A DNA stretch of 64,000 bases from Cordylochernes scorpioides (taxonomy: Eukaryota > Arthropoda > Arachnida > Pseudoscorpiones > Chernetidae), in the NCBI GenBank assembly GCA_030710605.1, contig CP092882.1, positions 14,141,677 to 14,205,676 of the forward strand, in the 5' to 3' direction. The translations under genes and the position numbers were made by a program. The notes under the pieces were generated by a model. The model worked only from the letters and a program-made list of their open reading frames with translations. It searched no databases and had not been told where the DNA came from. Each line of letters opens with the position of its first letter. The first letter of the stretch is position 1. This document shows positions 10,236 to 20,363 of this stretch, one piece after another.

Positions 10236-10398
10236 AGTTAAAACCTGTCTATAGCGCCCCCTCTTGGGACTCGCCAAAATAGGGTGCTATAGACAGGTCA
10301 CTTTTAATGTAAATCACATCATACTACGTATTTAAAATCGGGCGCTATAGAGAGGAAGGCGCTATTTAGAGGGGGCGCTATAGACAGGTTTAACTGTA
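10236..10398. repeat. MITE family B, uninterrupted copy
   Basis: Complete at 163 bp, from ACAGTTAAAACCTGTCTATA to CTATAGACAGGTTTAACTGT. It gives the consensus for reading the interrupted copies. Confidence 0.8.
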
Positions 10399-10789
10399 TT
10401 TAATTGTTGATCTTTTTTCCTCCTAATGATCTGAATTGTTTTTTTCTTGTCTTTGTTGGGGTGTTTGGTTTTTATTTAGCTAGCATATCCATTCTTGAAT
10501 ATGAGACTATATCACATTTATAAGAGAATTTCATAATTCTTGAGAGATACTATTCTTGTACAAAGTAGACCAGAACAGATAAATGCATTTTGAAATTTTG
10601 AATTAAATGGCAACATACAAAAATAGATTTGTCTCTATAAATATAACTCGATCTTTGAACCTAAAAATGGCCCATAATTGTGTTATTTATTCAATATTTA
10701 AAAGAAAACTTTCTAAAAATTTTAGAAAAATCCTATTTCTATAATACATGAAACTCTTGTTTTCATTTTTAACAAGTTTCCTACTACAG

Positions 10790-11078
10790 TAGAACTACCT
10801 CCCTGTAAAGGACAACACCTAATTTCAGAGCCAAACTGTCCTTTAGGAAGAGGTGTCCTCTTACCAGAGAGTTGTCAAATAGTATTGATAAGGCACAATT
10901 TGGATTATAGATTATAAACACAAGGTAACAACACTGTTACCGAAATGTCACACACTATTTATTTATTTGGATTTGGTCTTATTACCTTGTGTTTGTCAAA
11001 TAGTAAAAATGGTAATTTTGTTAATGAAAACTGTCCTTTGTAGAGAGGTGTTCACTAAAGGGAGGTAGTTCTACTGTA
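10790..11078. repeat. MITE family A split by family C
   Basis: A-family halves at 10790-10885 and 10996-11078; the family C fragment at 10886-10995 lies between them with a TTGTCAAATAGTA-like duplication. Confidence 0.7.
10886..10995. repeat. Family C, deletion derivative
   Basis: Keeps GGTAACAACACTGTTACC-GAAA-TGTC but lacks the CTGAAGA strand, so only half of the ribozyme core remains. Confidence 0.6.
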
Positions 11079-11370
11079 TTGCAATTAAGACTGCTGGTCC
11101 ATGCACTAAACAGGACCTTTGGGAGAGGCCGCTGCTCATCATAAAACAGCTCGAGGAGCATGAACTCATGGAATTCGTGTAATGTTTACACAAGGGGATA
11201 AGAAACAACAACAGACTGCTGGTCCCATTTATTTTAATTCCATTGATCTCTTTATACAGTTGATACAACCTATTACAGTTCTCAAACCCCATTGAAGCTT
11301 TCACTATAAATGGAAATTGGAGGATCAGATTATAAAATTCTGTAATAAAATTTCAAGGTATAGTTGGAAC

Positions 11371-11532
11371 AGTAGAACCTCCCTGTAAAGGACACCTAAT
11401 TGCAGAGCCAAAATGTCCTTTAGGGAGAAGTGTCCTCTTACTGGAGAGTTGTTAAATTGTAAAAATGGTAATTTTGCAAATGAAAACTGTCCCTTGTAGA
11501 GAGGTGTCGGTTAAAGGGAGGTTCTACTGTAA
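11371..11532. repeat. MITE family A
   Basis: Well-preserved copy, CAGTAGAACCTCCCTGTA to GGAGGTTCTACTGTA. Confidence 0.8.
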
Positions 11533-11607
11533 TTTTATTTGGATGGATGATGTAAGGCTTCAGTGAAATTCATGTTCACAATTATATTGGAGAAAACACA
11601 CAATATA

Positions 11608-11797
11608 CATACAGTAGAACAACCTCCATGGGAGGACACTCATGCTAGAGGACACCACCTCTCTACAATGGACAGTTTTAATCGCCAAAATTTACCATTT
11701 TTACTATATAGCAACTCTCCAGTAAGAGGACACCTCTCTGTAAAGGACACTTTGGCTCTGCAATTAGGTGTTGTCCTTTACAGGGAGATTCTACACA
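11608..11797. repeat. MITE family A, inverted orientation
   Basis: ACAGTAGAACAACCTCCATG at the left, CTTTACAGGGAGATTCTAC at the right. Confidence 0.75.
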
Positions 11798-12030
11798 CAT
11801 CATATATATGAATATTATAAATTTGGGTAAATTATCCAATGTGTTGAACTCTCTTCTATAAATATATGTATATGCATATATATATTTTGATATATGATTA
11901 TAAAGTATCTTTTTTTCTTGATTCTTCTATCATAACTTCTTTCAAATGTTTTGTCAATAAATATATATTCTTATATTGTATCAAATCTTTTTATAGCTTT
12001 CTCTCTCTCTCATACACTCTCTAGGCATAC

Positions 12031-12116
12031 TCAAGCAAGTGTGTCATCCTTACACATGACCCATGCTAATCTTCTCTGTATCCTTCCAATTTTAGTAGTT
12101 GTACCGCTATACAAGC
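12031..12116 (-). pseudogene. U6 snRNA pseudogene
   Basis: The minus strand contains CTAAAATTGGAA, GATACAGAGAAGATTAGCAT and AAGGATGACAC in U6 order. The ACAGAGA box is intact, but the 5' stem (GCTTGTATAGCGG for GCTTGCTTCGGC) and the 3' half are diverged. No T tract for termination follows, so it is probably a retroposed copy. Confidence 0.85.
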
Positions 12117-12229
12117 TTTGGCATATAGGGTAAGAGAGTTTTAAGGAACTATGGAAATAAGTTTCAAGGACTGCAGAAATATACAGGAATACCTCTCATG
12201 TGAATTTCAATCGACCATTCCAAGGACCA

Positions 12230-12810
12230 TCCTTGAAGGACAGCTTCAAGACAAACTGTTTATTGATGGCTTCAGGTGGTTGGTCTTCATGTAAGATAAC
12301 CAATGGTATGTGTCCTTCTCACTTCTCAGAGAGAGCTGGCTTGGGGCCGTGAACATCATTCCTAGACCCAGGGTCCATGTTCTCTTTAGTGACAAGTCAA
12401 GACACTGAGTCTTGACATGTCTTTATCTGGAGAGAACCTAGAACCTGCTTCTATCCCGCTAACTGAAGATTCTTGAGTCCTATGTGAAATTGATATATTG
12501 AGGCTGTCTCATTTGTTCCTAGTTCCTTTTATGGATGATAATGCTTGTCAACATAGGATAGTGCTAGTCTATGAGGATATTCAGAGGATGGCTTGACCAG
12601 CCAATCCAAGACCTCCTCCTCTCTAAAGTACTATTTTTGGAAGATTCTACCATTAGGCTAACATCGCTTGTCTTATAACTGCTAACAGTATCTGTGTAGA
12701 TTGAGAGAATGTAACTCCACAAGGTTAAATGTGATATCTTTGGGTCTGATTAGGACCATTCTAAGGGGATCTTGGTCCCTTTGTTGTCTTGGCAACCTGT
12801 TCCAACAATC
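12230..12810 (+). pseudogene. Decayed Tc1-like transposase
   Basis: Separated frames retain VLFSDKSR (first catalytic Asp; DESRF in the family) near 12385, FMDDNACQH (second Asp) near 12530, and EDIQRMA followed by a proline-rich remnant of the WPARSPDLNP region. Several stops and indels. No terminal repeats identified. Confidence 0.65.
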
Positions 12811-14060
12811 ATAGAGTGGGAGGTCTTTTGGGGTGACAGTTGTCTTTAAATTTTGGCCTCCGGGCCTTTAGAATTAATTGCCAATATGGCAGGTGTACCG
12901 CTGATACTCTACTGGCCGTGTGGCTTTGAGCATTGTGCCTTTATGGCCGTGGTTTTATAAATGGACATCGTCAGTCTTACAAACCTATCTGTACCATCAC
13001 TTGGAGTGAGTCCCCTGCTTCCTCTACTAGGACCCGAGGACTGGACGACTCCATGTACGGGATCTTGGCGAGACATCAATGTCCCATGAAGATCCATGTT
13101 CTATCCATGAAGACTTCCTCCATTGCTCAGTCCTATGCTTCGTCCCAGTGGTCCATGAGATACCTAGAGGATAATCTTGATGAAGCATCTTGAGAAGGAG
13201 CTTGATCTTGAAGGATTCAATCTGAATAAATTTATCATCGTGCCACGTTTTTCAATTGCTGCCCAATGGATAAATTTACAAGAAGACAATCAAAAAAATA
13301 TATTTAAAGACTTGGTTTCTACATTTCAAAAGAATTCATTCATTAAGTGGTGAGGTTAAACCAGTGAAAGTTAGGAGCAATTCAAGCAATTGAATATTTA
13401 TTAAGTAATCAAAAATATCATACTCGCTTCCAAAATCTTGGTAACACATACACAATGGATAATTTACTGGAAGTTAGAAATATTTCAATGCTATTTTTTA
13501 AATATATGTCGTACCACAAGCACTAGCAGTCATGGGGCCCAGTAGATTCAGACATCTATCGCTAACACAAAGGACGAGGCAGGTTGGATGTCACCTAGGA
13601 GAGAGGCCAGCGCTGCAACAGGGCAAGGTCCAGGAGAGTGTGATTTGCATGAGAGGGAGAGATGATCTGCTGTTGTCAGCATCCGGCGGCGGTCGTAAAA
13701 CTCACTAATGATTTATGGAAGTTCCTCCATGAGGAAATGTAATTTCGACGATATAACCCAGGTTCCTGGAGCCCAGAACACCAACTACCTGGGAAGTCCA
13801 ACTTCCAAGTATGGATTAGTGCTAAGTGCTTTTACTTGCGTCCTGTTTTAATTGCTGAGTTGAACCAGTTGACCTGGAAGTTCCATGCTGAGGTTGAGTC
13901 TGGATGTCTGGCCATAGATGTAGGATTGAGATGGGTCAGTCCAAGCAGGATAGCTGTTTGCATCCTATGTCTCAGGAATGCTGGACAGCTAAAGATGATC
14001 AACTGTCTGTGGCTCTTCTGAACAGTGGATGCAGATAGGGTCTGTGTTTCAGGATGCACT
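12811..14060. other. Unassigned moderately GC-rich stretch
   Basis: More GC than its neighbours, with short ORFs (for example 12933-13193 plus and 13836-14021 plus) but no recognisable domain or splice-bounded exon. Possibly the flank or body of an old transposon containing the Tc1 relic. Confidence 0.3.
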
Positions 14061-14905
14061 CAATTAAAGAATGACTTCACACACAGGCTAAACTCTGAAA
14101 ACATTTATTTTTCAAGTACAGAGTAATTATATCAATGGGATTAATATATATTTTTTTTCTCTCTCAATAAAAGCATTTGACAACATTGATAAATATATTT
14201 TTTTTTCATCTAGATATGGGATATATTTTTTTATTTTATTGAGGTTGTTTTTATACATCAATTCTATTGACAACAACCGTTTTTTTTTTGTGTGGACAAA
14301 TCAACTTTACACACACCACAGCTGATTGGCCAATAATTCACACATACACATATATATATTTTTTTCTGATAAAATATTTTATATATTGATTTCTAAGTGT
14401 ATATATATATAGATTTGGTAAGAAGCTTTTTTTGGGGGGGAAAAATATTGGCTTTTTTTTTTCTTTAAATCTACGATATGCTTTATAAAATTTTCATTTT
14501 TTTTACCTAAATTACTAACATTTGGTCATCAAATGAAATGGGATGCGTGTACAAAATGGAGAGATGCAATATTCTATTATAAAAATAAGCATTCTTTTAA
14601 ATCTGTCATTGGTTGAAAAATCAACCAATTACAATGGAGATAGATTAAAAAACTTCGATAGAGTATGGATTTGAAGCTAGAAATTAATTCAAACAAAGTT
14701 ATCATCAATAAGATACAAATAAACAGAATATATCATTATTATCATTATAAATATGATTAGCTTTTAATTTTTCCCTATTTGCATACTCAGTGGTAAATAA
14801 ATGTATTAAGAGAAATTTCTTTTTCTCGGATTTACCCAGACTAATCTATTTATGAGCGTGATTGTATTAAGTTTTCATATATAAATATGAAACATATAAT
14901 ATATA
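14061..14905. other. AT-rich sequence with no recognised feature
   Basis: Poly-T tracts and short AT repeats only. I see no gene or repeat family here. Confidence 0.4.
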
Positions 14906-14909
14906 TATA

Positions 14910-15072
14910 CAGTAGAACCTCCCTTTAGCGGACACCTCTCTACAAAGGACAGTTTTCATTAGCAAAATTATCATTTTTACTATTTAGCAACTCTCTAGTA
15001 AGATGACACCTCTCCCTAAAGGATAGTTTGGCTCTGCAATTAGGTGTCCTTTACAGGGAGGTTCTACCGTAT
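14910..15072. repeat. MITE family A
   Basis: ACAGTAGAACCTCCCTTTAG to GGGAGGTTCTACCGTA, with GCAAAATTATCATTTTTACT in the middle. Confidence 0.8.
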
Positions 15073-15404
15073 ATAAATTTATTTATTACCATTAAATGTC
15101 ATTAGATTAAAAAAAAAGTAGAATTTGATAAAGTATGGTATTACAGCATTGTTTATTAATACAAAATTTTCTTTCGAAATTCCCTATACCCACTGCAGAG
15201 TATGTTTAATAACTGACTCTCTATACATGGACCAGCATATTTTCTAGCAGAGAATTGGTAAAATAAATAATAATACTTGAAATATCATCTCAATAATTTA
15301 TCGTCTTCTAGTTCTCGTTTAAAATTATATAAACATTTTAAACTATAATTTAAAATATATATATAATTAAAATTTAATTATACAGCCTTGATCATTCAAT
15401 GATT

Positions 15405-15475
15405 AAAAATTGAAAGAGGGAAGCTTATGGCTCATCAGTGGTGAACCCTCACAGTGGTTTCGCCATTTTAATCTC
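15405..15475 (+). repeat. Family I fragment
   Basis: GCTCATCAGTGGTGAACCCTC block. Fuller copies of this family are at 28612-28795, 30945-31300, 48165-48300, 56440-56600 and 62975-63325. Confidence 0.55.
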
Positions 15476-15811
15476 CAGAAATGTTTATAATTTTCAAATG
15501 ATAATACATTGTGTATCTTTGATTAGCAAATGGGGGACATAGAACACATTCTTTTCAATTGTCTTAATTTAAGTGAAAGCTCGAACGTCTTTCTAAAAAA
15601 TAAAAATATCTCTCTCTCTTCAAAATATACTTAAATTTATTAGAAATAAAGCCGTACAACATCAGTTTTGGAAAATTCCGAACGTCCACCATAGTTTCAC
15701 GTTATCACCCTCATCATTTTAGATAGGTGGTTCATAAGAGATTTGCAAAGTGTTCAGAATTCGCTGTTTATATATATTGACGCCAATATATATATGCACA
15801 TATTTGCATAT

Positions 15812-16168
15812 ACAGTTAAACCTGTCTATAGCGCCCCCTCTTGGAACTCACCAAAATAAGGTGCTATAGACAGGTCACATAAAAAAGTCGGTAGACGAGT
15901 GGGTAACACCCTCGATTCCCGACAGTCATGAACCGGGATTGAATCCCGCGTTAAAATTTTGTTTAATATGTGAATAACCTTCACATATTATTCACTTTTT
16001 CAATTATCATAAACGAGGTTGCTCTTGTTGAGCGGTATCTAATAAAGTGATTTTGAACCTGAGACGGGTCACTTTTAATGTAAAATGTTTACATTTCAAT
16101 GTTTAAAATCGGGCGCTATAGAGAGGAAGGCGCTATTTAGAGGGGGCGCTATAGACAGGTTTAACTGT
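15812..16168. repeat. MITE family B split by SINE L
   Basis: B-family halves at 15812-15878 and 16068-16168; the SINE lies between GACAGGTCAC and a second GGGTCAC, a plausible target duplication. Confidence 0.75.
15880..16070 (+). repeat. tRNA-derived SINE L
   Basis: Head AAGTCGGTAGACGAGTGGGTAA (A-box-like) and CCGGGATTGAATCCC (B box), then a body ending GTTGCTCTTGTTGAGCGGTA. Other copies: 30466-30690 and, inverted and partial, 56625-56735. Confidence 0.75.
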
Positions 16169-16761
16169 ATTTATATGTATTGAACTTTTATTTTCATATT
16201 CTCTACTAACCACACATATATACTATATATATAATTTTATAAAGAATCAACCATGTATATAATTTTTCCTTTGTGAATGGAGATATCCAACAGGCTCATA
16301 AATGAATGCCAAACATGCGATTATATATAATTTATAATTGTTAAATTGAACATACGACATAAACATCTGATTATATATAACCATAATAATGATAAATATT
16401 CTCTTGATCATCAGGAAGGATTGTTGTTGGCTTAGGACAACGTGTCCACAGGAGATGTCATCAAACTGGTCTCAACTTGCTGGATTGGCTAGATCTAATG
16501 CTTGTTGGGCCTCAATATCGTTTCATATTTTATCCAAATGTTCTGATAATTCTTGGCCATGACACTTTGGACATACTGCACCAGTACATTACCCTTCTCG
16601 CCACGTGCCACTTGCCAAATTTCGATTATACCATATATATATATATATGTCATAATTTGTATAATGCCCAAGAGATATAATTTATTTTCACCATAATAAG
16701 TATGGTAAAATGTAAATACAAATTCATCCATCTATAAATACACTGTACAAAATAAACGTAG

Positions 16762-16893
16762 GAGCCTGCGAGCGCGGCGAATGCTACGTCACGCCGCCAC
16801 GTGCGCGCTCTCACGAGTGTGGAACAAGTTCTTTTTCGAAGCTTACATCCACAACGGCTGCGCCCTTCCATTCGACCACGACGGATACGACAT
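16762..16893 (+). CDS. Unassigned exon-like ORF, faintly F-box-like
   Basis: A GC-rich island in AT-rich DNA. The frame after an acgtag acceptor reads SLRARRMLRHAATCALSRVW and then NKFFFEAYIHNGCALPF up to DHDGYDM, followed by a weak GTATAT donor. The LR..A..C..W pattern recalls an F-box helix, but this is only a visual impression. No neighbouring exon was found. It could equally be a fragment of a mobile element. Confidence 0.3.
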
Positions 16894-17102
16894 GTATATA
16901 TATATATACGAGTAACGGCCAAAGCTTTGCTGGACTTCTTATTTCCCCCTCTATTATATCTATATAAAACAAACTTCCTATGTTTAAATTAAATAACAAA
17001 TTTATAAATTTTGAAATTATTTTAACAGTATTATTCTATAAAGAAATAGCTTGCTGTTCTGACTCAATGTTATATTCAAAATTTGTAAATCTTAATTTAT
17101 TA

Positions 17103-17383
17103 TACACCAATACCTCGCTTTGCGTCGTTTCGTTTTGCGTTTTTTTCGAAGTTGCGTCGCTGCTTAATTTTTACTGATTTTCACTGTGCGTCGTTAGATT
17201 TTCGAAGTTGCGTTGTTTTGGATTCGAGTCTTTAATTTTTTTTTTTTTGAATTTTTTTTCCTGAATTATGGCAACACACCTTTGTTTTTGATTGCGCCTT
17301 CACATATTTTCACTTTGCGTCGTTTCAATTTGCGTCGTGTTTTTTTGGAACGTAACCCCGACGCAAAGCGAGGTATGGGTGTA
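17103..17383. repeat. TIR element, CGTCG-rich MITE
   Basis: Inverted ends TACACCAATACCTCGCTTTG / CAAAGCGAGGTATGGGTGTA around a GTTGCGTCG-rich interior of about 280 bp. No ORF beyond short open frames. Confidence 0.7.
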
Positions 17384-17399
17384 TTTTACTTTACTCTTC

Positions 17400-17680
17400 C
17401 TTTTAACAATGAATCAGAACGATGGCACTATTCATCACCCTAGTAAAGTACTTTACCAGTGATAATGATTCACAACATCAATTTTAGCAAATTCAGACAA
17501 AAATGATAAGGATCAAAGCCAGAAACCATAGTATACTGGTTGAATTTTTGTCTGAATTTGCCAAAACTGATGTTGTGGCTCATTCTTTATTATCACTAGT
17601 AAAGTGTTTTATTAGGGTAATGTACAGTGCCATCGTTCTGAGCCACAATTAAAGGGAGAGATGTCTCTTTTGGTACATGA
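17400..17680. repeat. Palindromic relative of ribozyme family H
   Basis: Arms CACTGTACAT-like and TCACTAGTAAAGT flank TTTTTGTCTGAATTTGCC. The core remnant reads TGATAAGG..GAAACCATAGTA, with the conserved CTGATGA lost. Confidence 0.5.
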
Positions 17681-18239
17681 ATATTGTAACGGCAGCTAGC
17701 ATGCCTATATAGTAAATTATAATTTACTCTTATAATTATCAGTGAGCACATATTTATCACTGATAATACTCTGTGCAGTTGCCTTTGGACTTATTGTAAT
17801 ATATTCCACATGTAAACTTATGTCTGTTAATTAATATATCATATCCGATGTTAGCCTAAAGAAATAAAGACTTTCTTTTAAACTTCCAAATACTTCTTGC
17901 TGATTAACGTCAACCAACAAATACGAGGACGTTACAAATATCATCCTTCCGCAACTTTGTGATATATATAATTTTATATATAAGAATTACTCTCTCACAG
18001 GTATTATTTGTACGAATCCAGCATGTGTATGCAGGAAACCTTATTAAAATACAATCTTACTCTTTATTTCATTTATACAGATTCCCTTTTCAAATTATAA
18101 AATTAGCCCATTCTAATATTATCCACGTTTACAGTACGATTTCTTTTAATCAACACACTATAGAAACATTTTAATTGTTGAAAAATTTTTTTTTTTCTTT
18201 CTGTTATTGTGCTTTTTTTTTTACCTACGACTCTAGACT

Positions 18240-18420
18240 AGCTTCGTTTAATTGATGTCTTATGCACACACACACACACTCTATCTGTATTTCTTTTACA
18301 GGATTCCAAACGTGCTTTTATATATATATCATTTTTGCATTTTAAATTATAAATATATCATTTTTGCCAACACATATATAGATTATTTAAAATAATTCAA
18401 CACATGTATATATATATAAA
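18240..18420. other. Low-complexity CA and AT dinucleotide tracts
   Basis: A (CA)n run at 18267-18280 and several (TA)n runs; no gene seen between 17700 and 18600. Confidence 0.4.
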
Positions 18421-18599
18421 ACAACTTCGAAATAACGATAATAATCAAGAGGGACAAAACATCAACTATCGTTATATCGGGGTATACTCTTTATAACATA
18501 AATTAACGTTTATCTTTCTCATTATAACTTTCATTTTGAAAATGGAATGTTTTAACCTTAAATTATGAATATATTGTAATAATAATGGATATTAAATAT

Positions 18600-18885
18600 A
18601 CATATACATATTTACGCAAACTTGGCCTTAAATACCAAATTCTTGATTTCTCAGGAAGCTTCTGGGACCATATTTTGGTCGTAGAGGTAAAGTCTGCACC
18701 ACGCTGACGAGAACCAACAGCCCGAAACGCATTCATGGTTGACTTTTCTTGATTTATCAAGAAATTGGGTTGGCCAAATATCACGGAGCAAGTTAAATAA
18801 ACGTTTAGTTCATTTTTGCTTCACTAGATGGCGCTCTGCCATCTAGAAATGCTCATGTGAGCCTGGTCAGGATATGCCTCTTTTG
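18600..18885 (+). repeat. Family D ribozyme element
   Basis: Order: TTTTGGTCG hairpin, hammerhead (18697-18742), TTTTCTTGATTTATCAAGAAA hairpin, TTGGCCAAATATCA, AGATGGCGCTCTGCCATCT palindrome, GGTCAGGATATGCC end. Confidence 0.75.
18697..18742 (+). ncRNA. Hammerhead ribozyme relic (family D)
   Basis: CTGACGA (18704-18710) and GAAA (18724) are intact, but stem II (GAAC/GCCC) has two mismatches and the site reads ACGCATTC. Probably weak or inactive. Confidence 0.5.
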
Positions 18886-19477
18886 TTTTTAAATAAACTT
18901 TAAAAGAGTAATGAGTTTTTAAAATGAAATTGTAATTTTTTACAAACATTAATAGTGATGCTCACCGATTCTTTCTTTGATACAATTTAATGCACAAAAA
19001 ATGAGAGAGCAGAAAAAACAACAACAACAACAAAAAAACCTTTGGAGTCAATCGCTAAATCGAGGCAAATAATCGGTAAATAGGGGGGCAGGGGTTACTT
19101 TATCACCTCTATTTCAGCCGAACATAAATGAAAAGGGGTGTTAAATCGAAGATTTACTGTATTTCAATACGAAATATAGTATATAATTATACACATTAAT
19201 AATTTCTCTTTAGATGAATCAAGCGGTAATTATTCCATCAATCCAACATACATAGCTAGAATTTAGTGGATATTAAACACGGGTAAATTTATTGAATGAA
19301 ATTATTCAGCGCTATTTTTTTAATTGTTAATCCTATAGGACAAATTTGTCTACAATTACTGAAGAACTGAGGATTGAAAGATATTCTGTTTACTAATGTA
19401 ACCTAAACAGACTTTTGTATATGAAATGAAAGCATTAAAGAACAAATGTTTCTTTTACATATAAAACAAACTTCTAC

Positions 19478-19590
19478 TGTCCTTACTGCGATGAAAAAAA
19501 TATTGGAAGAGCTTGGCTCATCAGTGGTAAACCCTTCATGCGGTTTCTCCAATTCAATCTACCAGACCACTTTTTTTTAGAGTTCTAATA
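19478..19590 (+). repeat. Family I fragment
   Basis: CTTACTGCGATGAAAAAAAT, GGCTCATCAGTGGT and CAATCTACCAG blocks in family order. Confidence 0.55.
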
Positions 19591-20185
19591 CTGTATTGGA
19601 GGATTCTTATTATATATGCTACATTGAAGAGTGGAATCTTAAAAATGGTATTTTGTATATTTGACGCTTTGTCCTTTAAGAGGTAGAACTATGGTCGAAG
19701 CATAACATAGTGTTGAAATTGCTGCAATCACAGAAGTCTCTTTGCACACAATTTCTTATAAACAACCATGATCAAGAACAGACTTCCAAGTACAGACTAT
19801 ATAAGTAAAATGAACGATATAATAGTTGTAGATTAAATTGTCGAAAATTCTGAGAAGGTTCACCATTGAAATGCTAGGACTTCCCAAATTTTTCCACCAA
19901 CATTAGAAATTGGTTGATAAAAGATTAAAAAAATAGCGCTGAATAATTCCATTTTTAGTATATAGATGGCGCTATGTATTGTTTACGTGTAAGTATATAT
20001 ATGTGTGTGAGAGGTGTGTTGCGAACATATGTCCACGCGAGCGGGCGGGGCAAGCAGGGGGCCAGACAGACAGACAAGGAGCTATTTGGTCCATACAGTT
20101 GGAAGAGACGTTACTTTGATGGACCACAGGGTGGGTGGGTGCACTACAGGATACCGTGTATATATATATACAGGGGTAGAGGTAT

Positions 20186-20363
20186 CTACATGAGGGTGTC
20201 GCGGGTCTCCTGTAGCTTCAGTGATGTCAACCCGCCCAACAGAAGGACAATTCCTGTTGTCAGGATAGCAGGGTTAGCTTGTCCACCGAAACTGCCGAAT
20301 GTTAGGGTCCCCAGGACGGCAGCCAGTCTGCTGCACGAGCTCAGGAAGCCGTAGCCCGTGCTC
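20186..20363 (-). CDS. SV2 terminal exon with stop
   Basis: Acceptor atccag, then STGYGFLSSCSRLAAVLG (vertebrate SV2 has TGYGFLNALCKLAAVLG), a last hydrophobic helix, and LKLQETRDTLM before TAG. The final base of the upstream exon plus G gives Arg, as expected. Confidence 0.92.

Noticed and set aside
19974-20354. Plus-strand 126-codon ORF near 20 kb
   Set aside because: Its right half is antisense to the SV2 terminal exon; the left half shows no homology.
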